DNA of 64,000 bases. It comes from Pteria penguin. Taxonomy: Eukaryota > Mollusca > Bivalvia > Pterioida > Pteriidae. Made by a program: the position numbers and the translations under genes. The notes below the pieces were generated by a model. It did no database searches and was not told the origin of the DNA. It saw only the letters and a list, made by a program, of their open reading frames with translations. The stretch covers positions 56,536,788 through 56,600,787 of the forward strand of contig CM068587.1 of the NCBI GenBank assembly GCA_035048485.1, read 5' to 3'. Of this stretch, positions 15,401-25,300 are shown in pieces (positions within the stretch are counted from its first letter, which is position 1; the number at the start of each line of letters is the position of its first letter).

Positions 15401-16274
15401 TATTATTGACATTTATAAAGGAGCTATATATATAACACAACAAAAGCTTCTTAATTCATTTTTTTAGGCAGCAAAGTAATTTATTTGCTAGATGTGTTAC
15501 TATCTATAGTACTGTAATTACTGTATTTTCTGATAGCCTAATGGATCTAAATCTGCTTTCTTGTGCCCATGCTTTCTGTATGCCTCAATCAACCTTAATA
15601 CATTACTGTATGCTGCCTGATTCTGCAAATTTACTTCAGCTGAAAACACGAAGTATACATTTAATATAAAAGATACGTACATTTGGTAAATATGAGAATT
15701 AAAAGATGTTAGCAGTTAGTGAATTTTATTTGAGGTTGATAATGAAATAATGTATTTTCTCATGTAATGTAAAAGATATTCACAAGTCAAAAAATTTTAT
15801 CTTGTAGTGTATGATCTAGCATTTGCAGGATTGTGCATCAAGACATACATAAATGTACAGGTAATGTATAATTAAAAGTACAGTAGACCTATATAGATCT
15901 AGTATAAGGCCCTATATATAGGCTTCTAAATATCTACAACAAATGCAATTTCCGAGTACAGTATTCAATCGTTACAAATTACAAAAAAAAGATTAAATAT
16001 ACGCGTCACAATCGTTAATGTGACAAGATAATGACATGAATCTAACAGAGTGTCATAAAAATAGCCAAAAGTGGAACGTTTAGAGGTGACACACCTCCAT
16101 TTTAACCAATCAAATTGCACCATAGAGAAACTTACTCGGCACAAAATTATTACCCGTCGTTTCCCGCGACAGGAGGCCGAACACTCCTGTTTTGGAGTGA
16201 TAATATAAGCATCCTAATGATCTAGCATGCTTTAATTTAGAGAATAAAGAATGTAAAGTCGACACACGCTGCAT
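6476..16274 (-). CDS. DHTKD1: DHTKD1-like 2-oxoadipate dehydrogenase E1, first seven exons (3' part off the left edge)
   Basis: Seen: seven minus-strand exons with GT/AG borders and matching phases: 16136-16274, 15522-15639, 14900-15074, 13863-13970, 10511-10622, 8251-8348, 6476-6539. Together they give 814 nt, or 271 codons plus one base. The start is the ATG at 16274. Residues 1-30 are rich in S, R, K and L, as in a mitochondrial presequence. Recognisable E1 motifs follow in order: AYRKHGHK (66-73), DTYCG in exon 3, FDHFLANKF then [13 protein letters not shown] in exon 5, [10 protein letters not shown] (227-236), and MRGKTEIPP plus GDVLSHL in exon 7. Known: DHTKD1 is the thiamine-diphosphate E1 of the mitochondrial 2-oxoadipate dehydrogenase complex in lysine and tryptophan breakdown. 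The layout fits DHTKD1 better than OGDH because the leader runs almost straight into the AYRxHGHK block. The thiamine-binding core and C-terminus are not in the window. The exon 3 donor (GTCAGC) is weak; GTAGAG six bases upstream is an in-phase alternative. Confidence 0.9.
6540..7106. other. Intron, no recognised feature
   Basis: Intron between DHTKD1-like exons 6 and 7. The stretch at 6750-6955 has more even base composition than its surroundings and may be a dispersed repeat, but I cannot name it. A 66-codon minus-strand frame there has no recognisable motif. Confidence 0.4.
7107..7300. mobile_element. Pogo/Tigger-like terminal repeat remnant
   Basis: TACAGTCAAACTTCGATATC opens a segment with repeated ATCTCGAA blocks (7120-7285). 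This is the style of terminal repeat seen in pogo/Tigger transposons of the Tc1/mariner superfamily. No transposase frame and no clear inverted partner follow, so it is probably a one-ended remnant. Confidence 0.5.
7301..8009. other. Intron, nothing recognised
   Basis: AT-rich DHTKD1-like intron. No splice-bounded coding stretch, RNA gene or clear repeat seen. Confidence 0.4.
8010..8147 (-). mobile_element. tRNA-derived SINE fragment
   Basis: Read on the minus strand, TAGCTCATTTGGTAAGATG resembles a tRNA A box. It is followed by a degenerate B box and the family core (GATGAGACAGTAAAAC, plus strand TTTACTGTCTCATCC). The same core occurs in the copies near 11633, 12820 and 49290. Confidence 0.5.
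8251..8348 (-). CDS. DHTKD1: DHTKD1-like exon 6 (MPHRGRLN motif)
   Basis: This 98-nt exon carries the E1 signature [10 protein letters not shown] followed by [11 protein letters not shown]. It is bounded by a TTTTACAG acceptor and a GTAATT donor, entering in phase 1 and leaving in phase 0. The next exon begins MRGKTE, as in DHTKD1 (FPPxxMFxK|MRG). It sits alone in about 4 kb of repeat-rich intron and would be missed by length-based gene finding. Confidence 0.88.
8349..9427. other. Intron, nothing recognised
   Basis: AT-rich intron between DHTKD1-like exons 5 and 6. CATTTCAGAATATACAA is present twice in a row at 8561-8593. No coding signal. Confidence 0.4.
9500..10160. repeat. ~144-bp tandem repeat, about five copies
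   Basis: The marker TTTCATATTTCACATG with variants recurs at about 9681, 9826, 9972 and 10114, each copy also carrying GACCTTTGACCTACATTTCA-like text and CAAAACTTTAAC. The family is dispersed: related text appears at 12481-12770, 40530-40680, 48110-48310 and 63775-63960. Confidence 0.8.
10623..11632. other. Intron, nothing firmly recognised
   Basis: DHTKD1-like intron 4. A plus-strand 85-codon frame at 10672 and a 60-codon frame at 11180 have no recognisable motif or splice context. TGACCTTG-type words at 10875-11080 suggest decayed copies of the dispersed repeat family. Confidence 0.35.
11633..11905 (-). mobile_element. tRNA-derived SINE
   Basis: Minus-strand reading starts near 11905 with TGGCCTAGTGGTATCGCGC (A-box-like) and a B-box-like GGTTTGAGTACC. 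It continues through the family core (GGATGAAACAGTAAAAATCG) and the body word CCATATATGCAAAATATTCG. The plus strand shows AACAGACCCACCCGAGGCAGTGAGGGATC, shortened here to its key words CAGACCCACC and GTGAGGGATC. Confidence 0.7.
11940..12280. repeat. Short tandem repeat followed by an inverted repeat
   Basis: AGTGAGTCAGAGAGTGAGTC recurs about three times (11946-12020). Directly after, TTGAGATGTAGAC (12028) and GTCTTACATCTCAA (12050) can pair with one base bulged. A further copy of GAAATTGAGATGTAAGACAT lies at 12237. Confidence 0.6.
12481..12770. repeat. ~146-bp tandem repeat, two copies
   Basis: AGTAGGTCAAATGT starts at 12488 and 12634, 146 bp apart. Each copy has ATACACATGTGTAGTATGAA and GGCCCCATCT. 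Related to the 144-bp array near 9500. Confidence 0.8.
12820..13105 (-). mobile_element. tRNA-derived SINE
   Basis: Same family as 11633-11905: plus-strand marks CAACAGACCCACTCAAAGCA, TTACTGTCTCATC and AAAAGACAGGACACC, and the tRNA-like end GCACCTCATCCACTGAGCCA near 13095. The 72-codon frame crossing it is not a gene. Confidence 0.7.
13129..13210. repeat. ~43-bp direct duplication
   Basis: CTTGATATATGATTACTTCT and the following TATATATGxTTTATTTA occur twice in a row. Confidence 0.75.
13330..13496 (-). mobile_element. tRNA-derived SINE, second family
   Basis: On the minus strand it reads GGCAGGCTTGGTGAAGTGG (A-box-like), GGGTTCGATTCCCAGG (B box), ATGTTTAAG, then GTTGCGATATAA. The copy at 22380 has the same words in the same order. 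The sharp B box suggests a fairly young insertion. Confidence 0.75.
13590..13730. repeat. ~46-bp repeat
   Basis: TACGAGTGACTTATGA with the following CTCTTAGGGTTTACA occurs twice (13650 and 13692), with a partial third copy around 13580. Confidence 0.65.
13971..14899. other. Intron, nothing recognised
   Basis: DHTKD1-like intron 3. Short plus-strand frames at 14265 and 14539 have no motif, and the TATA-rich stretch at 14735-14885 is low-complexity. Confidence 0.4.
15075..15521. other. Intron, AT-rich, nothing recognised
   Basis: Intron between DHTKD1-like exons 2 and 3. Confidence 0.45.
15640..16135. other. DHTKD1-like intron 1, nothing recognised
   Basis: AT-rich. A short run near 15885-15930 (ACCTATATAGATCTAGTATA) is partly self-complementary. 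No exon seen. Confidence 0.4.
16136..16274 (-). CDS. DHTKD1: DHTKD1-like exon 1 with mitochondrial leader
   Basis: The ATG at 16274 opens a 46-residue stretch beginning [15 protein letters not shown], free of acidic residues for its first 36 positions, which suits a mitochondrial targeting peptide. The segment YHSKTGVFG near its end lines up with the YQTERGVYG region that I recall in vertebrate DHTKD1. The donor is GTAAGT and the exon ends in phase 1, matching exon 2 (acceptor TTTTCAG just above 15639). A nearby ATG at about 16313 is followed by a stop after five codons and is not a competing start. Confidence 0.8.
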
Positions 16275-16383
16275 CCTCAATGAAGCGCGTTACTAATTTG
16301 TTGACAACGCCATTCCTAAAAGTATAACAAGAACGAGTAGTTGCCCTTGACAAGACTCTTCAGTGGGAAAACTAACGGTAGAA
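16275..16383. promoter_or_regulatory. Bidirectional promoter gap between divergent start codons
   Basis: Only 109 bp separate the DHTKD1-like ATG (16274, minus) from the inferred ATG of the Tpt1 fusion gene (16384, plus). I see no clear TATA box. CAACGCCATTC at about 16306-16316 reads GAATGGCGTTG on the minus strand, loosely like a YY1 site (core ATGGCG). The two 5' UTRs probably overlap. Transcription start sites cannot be placed from sequence alone. Confidence 0.55.
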
Positions 16384-19300
16384 ATGGTGGTAAGTGTTTA
16401 CGCGTCACGGAAAAAAAAATACTGCTATGCTGTTAGCGATTTTTCTTGTCGATTGTAGTTGTTTTGGATATTTATTGTTTCTGTTTGAGTAATTCAATCT
16501 CTAGGATAGCAGTATATCCGTGCATGTTTGCTATAGTTTATCAACCGACTAAAACGAAAGTGAAAGTAAATTACAGTTGTGAGAAGAAATTTTTGAAATT
16601 GGTTTCTAGAATTAAGCTACGTGTAATAGCAATATTACTTTCAATTTCAGCCTTGCGAACTTCATTCCTTGACACAACTTTAAGCCTTTTACAGTCATCC
16701 TCTGCAATGTCAAATGTTAACCATCATCGTAATGGCGATAATGACAGGTATTCAGCATTTCCACAACAAAATAAAGCCGGTCGAGGAAGAAGTCGTGGGA
16801 GGGGTTTTAGTCACAGACGAGGTCCACCACCAACAGATCCTCAAAATACCATGTTACAGCAACAAGGATCTCATTTTCCAGGTAACAATTTTCCCAATCA
16901 AGCACCACCCCTTGCTTTCAAAGAACAGTGCCACAGTTCTGGTATGATGCAGTATCCAAGTCCAAATTGTGAAGGACGTATAACTAACAGATATCCCCGT
17001 GGATCAGACACATCAAATGAAAACTTCACCATAGATTTATGGGATCCTAATACTCCTCCTCCATCTTTACCCAATGCCCAATCCACTCCATGTCAAAATA
17101 ATCAAATGCAAAACACTGGACAACATCTTTATAGTGGCAGTGCTTATAATGATACAACAAAGGGGGTTAGAGGGCAAGGATTTGGTACACCTCTTGTAAA
17201 TCTGTTTAAAGAACAGCAGACATCTCATCAAAACTATGACCGATATTGTCCTGAAAATTCATTTGACAACTTTAAACAGCAATCACATCTTGGAAATTTC
17301 CAACAGTCGAATAGAAGATTTGCAGAACATGATCAAGGAAATCCTAATGTACAAAAGCCTCTTTATGGGTTTGGAAAATCTCAGAATCCAACTTTCAGAA
17401 ACTCAAAAAATCCAAAACTTAGACAAGGGTTTGGATGTCCTCCACAGCAGATTGGTACATCATCAAATGAAGAAATGGATAAAAGGATGCCATATGGACA
17501 TGAACCAGAAAATTGGGACAATTCCCCACTGAAAGTATTAAGTCATCAAGAATCTGAACTTTCTCATGGTTTCAAAGATGCAGCTACTCCACAGTATAGT
17601 GCAAGTTCTAATGCTACTGCAGATGAGGACCTTAGAGGTCGAAATCACAATAGGTATGTCATGGAATCATCAGACTTTGTCCAGGAATTCATCTTAAATT
17701 GTTCTGTAAAACGATCTAATAGGTCCATTTCAATAAAAGCAGTAAGTCCCCAGTCAAATCCAATGAGTCCATAAGATTAAGCTTGATGATTGGATCAACA
17801 AGTTTCTTTTAGCACAGGAGATATAATGTTATTTTCATTACATTAAAATTTAAGCTAAGGCAGCATGGCTTTTGTGACTTAAGGAAATGATAAGGCAAAT
17901 GTTAGGTCTTTTCAACAACTTGTATAAGTGCTATATGAAACAAACTTGCACCATGGATGCGTCTTGAGATAACCAGTTGGATACATGGTACAGATGCTGA
18001 GTTTGACCTACAAATTCCACTCGAGTGATTTTGATCAGATTTTAGCAAAGTGCAATTGCTACATGAACCAAATTTGTACCATGGATGCATCTTGGGATGA
18101 CCAGTTGGATGCATGATGTGGATGCTGAGTCTGACATACATTTTCTGCTTGAGTGACTGCGGTTAGGTTTTTAGCAAAGTACAAGTGCTACATTTATAAC
18201 AGAAACATGTATAGCATGGAGGCTCCATTTCTTTTATTTAAAGCCATACATGTAGGAGACCATTAGGTGACTATGGTACCTCTGGTTTTAAAATGAGGTT
18301 ACTTGGGACTTGAGTGTTTCATAAGGCATCTTGTTATTTGACAGGAGTGGGGAAGATAATCATAAGAGAAGTCAGAGTCCTGATAGAATGAGATGCAGAT
18401 ATCATCAAAATGTGCCTAAAAACCGGGAGGAAGATAACTGGAATTATGATGAAGATTCCCGTGGTCGTAAACATACAAGGTAAAAGAGAACAGTTCACTT
18501 CAGATTGCTTTTGTTAGGGGTGAAGTAATTTTTCATTTTGATAACACTGAACAATAAAACATGTGATCACTGTGAAATAAAAGTTTGAAAAATTCTGGAT
18601 AGTAATTTCCTTTATTCCTTATTCTCAATAATTATTACTTGTTGATTCAGTTTGCCCTTCATCTTGTATATTTTAGTCATTAAAAGAATATGCTGATTAA
18701 GGTGCTTATCATGGCAAGTTTTGTTATATAGATTATGTTAAAGACAAAAACTTCTTTGATAATTTAAACATAGAAATGAATGCATTTTAAAATTGATTTG
18801 TTGTCATTTTGAATTGTTTATCCCTCTGACTTCCAATTTCTAATGTCCATGAAATTAATCGGGTATTTGCTTTTGAATCTGAATTATCCATTCGAAGTAC
18901 TCAAAATACAAATATTGTATCTTATTTTTTTCCAAATTTAATGAAAACTCATTTTTATACACAATAGTAGACAAAAGAAATATAGATAATTCAAATAAGA
19001 ATAAGATTCATTTTAAAAATTGTTTAACTTCAGATTTTACTTATCGTTTGGTTTTGTTTCCCGATAATGGATATCAGCAGTGAATATGTTAACTTAGTAT
19101 ATATTACGTAAATTTTGTATCATTGACAATTAAAGAGCCATTGAAGTTTAGTGGGTGAGGTGCTCAACTTGGGACTAAAAAGTCCCAGGTTTGACACCCA
19201 CCATGAGCACACCTGTGTGTCGGGTAAGACTGAAAAACTGAAGTCCCATGTCATGGTAGGTGTGGCTCCTTAAAGATCCCTCACTGCCTTTGATGGATCC

Positions 19301-22300
19301 ATTGGTATAAATTTTTGTGCAATGCATCAGGCAAATGCTGTCACCATAAACATGAAATGATTATGGAGTGATGTTAAACAATAATCAGTAAATCATATGA
19401 TTGAAAAGTGCTCACAAAAGAAAATCTCTTGTGATTATAATGTTACTTTGCCCAGAACACATTGTGACTCTAAGCCCTGACTTATATTCAAGTCACTTTC
19501 ACCAATTTGGTGAAAGATGCTCTTCCAATTAGGCTACAAGCTGACTTTATAAAAAAAATTGTATGGAGGTCCACATATTATGTTCAACACTATATGGTCA
19601 CCAGTCAGTTGATTCAATGGAAAAAAATAGGGCAGGTGGGTTTTTTCCCAATTAGTTGTACAACAGATATGCGTCTTTTAAATTAATAGGACTTGAGGTA
19701 ATCCTCTGAACACCTTTGGTTGAATGTCATTAGACCACTAGTGGGACATTGTGACTGCTACAAAGATTTGTCAACAGTCTACAAATTCTCATTAGTGGCC
19801 AGCTATTAGTAAAATCCTCCTATCTCCTGAATTTGTGTGACAGTATTTAGAAATGTGACCAAGGCATTAGCCTTGGATATAGATAAAATAACATTATATC
19901 TGTTTTAGTGCAGATGTAATTAAAAGAAATCAGATTCATCTTTTAGACTCATTGTTGTCATTTAGGAGCATTCTCATTATTTTTGACTTTCATTTTTATA
20001 TGCCCGCATTTGAAAATGTCAGTCCGTCCGTCGATCCACCCTTGTCCGGGCTTTTCTCCTTAACTACAGGGGGAACAAAACTTTTGATAGTGTCATATGA
20101 AAGGATATGGTTTGTAGTTGTGCATGTGGGTTTCAAAGTTGGGGTCAGGCCCCTTGGCTGGGGGAAAATGGGCGGGGTCGGAAAAGCTTGTCTGGGCTTC
20201 TCCTCCTTAACTAAAGGGGGAACAAACTTTTGATGGTGTCATATGAAAGTTTGACTTGTAGTTGTGCATGTGGGTTTCAAAATTGGGTTCAGGCCCCTGG
20301 GGTGGGGGGAATGGGCGGGGTTGGAAAGGTTTTCTGGGCATCTACTCCATAACTAAAGGGGGAACAAAACTTTGATGAAAGGATGTGGCTTGTAGTTGTG
20401 CATGTGGGTTTCAAAGTTGGGGTTAGACCCCTGGGGGTTAATGGAAAATGGGCAGGGTCGGAAAAAACCGTCCAGGCTTTTCCTCCTTAACTAAAGGGGG
20501 AAAAAAAACTTTGATAGTGTCATATGAAAGGTTGTGGTTTGTAGTTGTGCATGTGGGTTTCAAAGTTGGGGTCGGGCCCCTGGGAGGGGGATAAATGGGC
20601 GGGGTCAGAAAAGCTTGTCCGGGCTTCTTCTCCTTAACTAAAGGGGGGACAAAACTTTTGATGGTGTCATAGGAAAGGATGTGGCTTGTAGTTGTGCATG
20701 TAGGTTTCATATTTGAGGTCAGGTCCCTGGGGTGGGGGAAAATGGGTAAGGTCAGAAAAGCTTGTCCGGGCTTCTCCTCCTTAACTAAAGGGGGAACAAA
20801 ACTTTTGATGGTGTCGTATGAAAGGATGTGGCTTGTAGTTGTGCATGTGGGTTTCATATTTGGGGTCAGGCCTCTGGGGTGGGGGGAATGGATGGGGTTG
20901 GAAAAGCTTGTCCGGGCTTCTCCTCTTTATCTAAAGGGGGAACAAAACTTTTGATGGTGTCATATGAAAGGGTGTGGTTTGTAGTTGTGCATGTAGGTTT
21001 CAAAGTTGGGGTCAGGCCCCTGGGGTAGGGGAAAATGGGTGGGGTCGGAAAGGTTGTGTACGCTTCTCCTCTAAAGGGGAAACAAAACTTTTGATGGTGC
21101 CAAATGAAAGGATGTGGCTTGTAGACCACATTAAAACATGATGCAGGTGTATCATGCACCTGTTAGCGGTGCTCTATTTTTAAAATTTTATATTTATTAC
21201 ATAGAAAAAAAAATTAATAAAGATATGCAGTTAGAAAGCTACTTTAACTAAATTCTAAATTTTAATTCATTTTATTGTAATATTGTTGGTATTCGATCAT
21301 GTTAAAGCAATATACATGCTTCTGGTACATTTATTCTAATGCAAGACTTATGGTTGTTTGTTCATTGCATTAGTAGACCTTTTTATATGCCCCCATTTAA
21401 AAATGTGGACGTATTATGCTATACCGCTGTCGTCTGTCCGTCCGTCAGTCCATCCATCCATCTTTGTCCAGGCTTCTCCTCCTTAACTAAAGGGGGAACA
21501 AAACTTTTGATGGTGTCATATGTAGTTGTGCATGTGGGTCTCAAAGTTGGGGTCAGGCCTCTGGGGTGGGGGAAAATGGGCAAGGTCTGAAAAGCTTGTC
21601 CGGGTCCTCTCTTCCTTAGCTAAATGGGGAACAAAACTTTTGATGGTGTCATATTAAAGTTTGACTTGTAGTTGTGCATGTGGGTTTCAAAATTGGGGTC
21701 AGGCCCCTGGGGTGGGGTGAATGGGCGGGTTTGGAAAAGCTTGTCTGGGTTTTTCCTCCTTAACTAAAGGGGGAACAAACTTTTGATGGTGTCATATGAA
21801 AGGATGTGGTTTGTAGTTGTGCATGTGGGTTTCAAAGTTGGGGTCAGGCCCCTGGGGTGGGAAAATGGGCAAGGTCAGAAAGGTTTTCTGGGCATCTACT
21901 CCTTATCTAAAGGGGGAACAAAACTTTTGATGGTGTAAAATGAAAGGATGTGGTTTGTAGACCACATTAAAACATGATGCAGGCGTATCATGCACCCATT
22001 AGTAGTGCTTTATTTTTATATTAACTATCAGAAGAAAAGTGGGTAGCATGAAAACTCTTAATTCATTAGTCTCCTGTCGGCTCATCGGAGGGGAGTTTAA
22101 GTTTCCTCTGTTAATTTGCCCATCTGTCTATCTGTCCTAGTGTTTGCCATTGATCTGTTCCACTCAGTAATTCAGCCCTTTGAAGGAGGATTTTCATCAA
22201 TGTTCCTTACAACCCAAAAGTGTGTTATGACCTAGCCTCAAGGTCTTTTCATCAGCTTTCATTTGCTGTTGTTATTCACACATCTCTACATTTTAATGCA

Positions 22301-25300
22301 ACTTACTTCATTTTCTTAAAATTCTCAAATGACACATTATCCAGTGATTTTGTCAACTTTACTCTGACTGTTATTCTAGTAGGGCAGACTTGGTATAGTG
22401 GTTAAGCACGTGGCTTGGGGCGCCGACGAACTGGGTTTGATTCCCGGGTTGCGCCACTATGTTTAAGAGGTTGGTTAAATCCTGCTTCCCTGTTGCGATA
22501 TAAATGAAAAATTGTTGAAAGCGACATAAAACACCAATCAACCAACCAACCAACCATTATTCTAGTTTCAATGTGACAGCAAGCTTCTATTTCTGTTGGA
22601 GGGCAAGTAGGGGACATGTATTGCTTTAGCAGTACTCTCAGTTTCTATTTCTGTTGGAGGGCCAGTAGGGGACATGCATTGCTTGGGCAGTACTCTCAGT
22701 TTCTATTTCTGTTGGAGGGCAAGTAGGGCACATGTATTGCTTGGGCAGTACTCTCAGTTCCTATTTCTGTTGGAGGGCCAGTACGGAACATGCATTGCTT
22801 GGGCAGTACTCTCAGTTTCTATTTCTGTTGGAGGGCCAGTAGGGCACATGTATTGCTTGGGCAGTACTCTCAGTTCCTATTTCTGTTGGAGGGTCAGTAG
22901 GGGACATGTATTGCTGGGGCAGTACTCTCAATTTTTATTGCTTTTGCAGTACTCTCAGTTTCTATTTCTGTTGGAGAGCCAGTAAGGCCGGGACATGCAT
23001 TGCTTGGGCAGTACTCTCAGTTCCTATTTCTGTTGGAGGACCAGTAGGGGGACATGTATTGCTTGGGCAGTACTCTCAGTTTATATTTCTGTTGGAGGGC
23101 CAGTAGGGGACATATATTGCTTGGGCAGTACTCTCAGTTTCTATTTCTGTTGGAGGGCCAGTAGGGGACATGCATTGCTTTAGCAGTACTCTCAGTTTCT
23201 ATTTCTGTTGGAGGGCCAGTAGGGGACATGCATTGCTTTAGCAGTACTCTCAGTTCCTATTTCTGTTGGAGGGCCAGTAAGGGACATGCATTGCTTTAGC
23301 AGTACTTTCAGTTCCTATTTCTGTTGGAGAGCCAGTAGGGCACATGTATTGCTTTAGCAGTACTCTCAGTTTCTATTTCTGTTGGAGGGCCGGTAGGGGA
23401 CATGTATTGCTTTAGCAAGACTCTCAGTTTGTATTTTTGTTGGAGGGCCAGTAGGGCACATGCATTGCTTGGGCAGTACTCTCAGTTTCTATTTCTGTTG
23501 GAGGGCCAGTAGATGACATATATTGCTTTAGCAGTACTCTCAGTTTCTATTTCTGTTGGAGGGCCAGTAGGGGACATATATTGCTTTAGCAGTACTCTCA
23601 GTTTCTATTTCTGTTGGAGGGCCAGTAGGGGACATATATTGCTTGGGCAGTACTCTCAGTTTCTATTTCTGTAGGAGGGCCAGTAGGGAACATGCATTGC
23701 TTTAGCGGTACTCTCAGTTTCTATTTCTGTTGGAGGGCCAGTAGGGGACATGTATTGCTTGGGCAGTACTCTCAGTTTCTATTTTTGTTGGAGGGCCAGT
23801 AGGGGACATGTATTGCTTTAGGAGTACTCTCAGTTTCTATTGCTTTAGTAGTACATGTACTCTCAGTTTCTTTTTCTGTTGGAGGGCCAGTAGGGGACAT
23901 ATATTGCTTGGGCAGTACTCTCAGTTTCTATTTCTATTGGAGGGCCAGTAGGGAACATGCATTGCTTTAGCAGTACTCTCAGTTTCTATTTCTGTTGGAG
24001 GGCCAGTAGGGGACATGCATTGCTTTGGCAGTACTCTCAGTTTCTATTTCTGTTGGAGGGCCAGTAGGGGACATGTATTGCTTTAGCAGTACTCTCAGAA
24101 TGCATGTTAACCCTCACCTCTCAGAAGCATTGAAGTGGTAACATTTATTACATCATGAAATTTTTCAAGATTATATTTACTTAGTTTTTAACAATATCAG
24201 ATTATTTAACAGAAGTGAAGCCAAGAGTCACGACAGAGAACAAAGTCCTGACCGGATGGGATTCCAGAAGACTGGTCAGTACTGTCGTGAAAACAAAGAT
24301 GAAGCAAGCGGTGATCAAGATCAGAAACAACATAACAATCAAGCTTCCTACCATACTCCTGTGAGGAATAATGTAAGATTTATTTTCATTATCTTCTACT
24401 GCTAAGATAAGATGGGGGCATTTTCAGACACAATTATTGTGTTTTAATTCTCTGTAATCCCTTTTTCAAACTGATTTCCCATTTAACAACTATTTTCTGA
24501 TATGTTAGGAGGTAAAACAATGTATAAAAATACTGGCATTCAAAGTCAAGATGACATTAATCTATCGATATTCTTTTATTATTGCACTCTATGACATTTA
24601 TGGAGATTTCAATTTTGGTAAGGGTTAATACTTTAGTGAAAACAGAGATGAGGTAAGTACTAACCCTAACTCTAACCATTTTTACTGGCAGTGTCAGGCA
24701 CCTCTATCATTGTTTTACTCGAATTACATTGTTTGATCACTGTTCATGCAAGTTTTTAGTTTAACCTGATGAAGAATCCTTTTCAGTATTTACACAAAAG
24801 TATAACTCCAAATGAGTAAACATTCCTCACTAAATAACCACCCACAAAATACATGAGGATACTGTAGAAACAGAACATTGGAAGATGAGTATTTACTTAT
24901 ACAAATAAATTTCCTTTTTTGAAAAAGAAATTTTACCCTTCAGAGTAAATCCATGGACAATTTTCGTACACCAGATTCTGATGTAAATCAGTATAATAGT
25001 AACCAGAGGCTCAGTAATGATCATCAAGGAAGTGGTGTACAACGAGGCAACATTAGGCAGAGTGACAGTTCATTTCTTAGTTCTCCACAGAGTGATTCAT
25101 CATTTGCAAGTCCCATGTCTGAAACTTCTAGTCCCAGACGTAAGAAATATAGAGTGAGTTTGACAGTTTTTCTTTATATTCATTTGTACGTCAACAGAAG
25201 TTTAATGTATAAAAAGGTATGTGATGTGAAATGATTTTTCTATAAACAAAGAGGAATATGAATCAAGTATTTTAGATAAGTTCTGAGCAACTGATCTGAA

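Noticed and set aside
15075..16135. OGDH instead of DHTKD1 as the minus-strand gene
   Set aside because: The N-terminal FLxGxxAxYVExxYxxW-type block of OGDH is absent between leader and AYRxHGHK; the short spacing and the FPPxxMFxK|MRG junction fit DHTKD1.
16446..17774. 442-codon open frame as a single-exon protein
   Set aside because: It starts on TTG, and its two ends lie outside good splice sites (acceptor 16694, donor 17654) whose phases fit the neighbouring exons. Only the middle is exon 2.
20438..21159. Overlapping repetitive frames on both strands
   Set aside because: They follow the 146-bp repeat unit, shift phase with it and have no non-repeat part.
22380..22450. tRNA gene
   Set aside because: A and B boxes are present but no cloverleaf closes, and the sequence continues into a SINE body and tail shared with 13330-13496.
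22674..23183. Repetitive frames with FYFCWRASRG-type peptides
   Set aside because: Product of the 58-bp minisatellite; frames break and resume because 58 is not a multiple of three.
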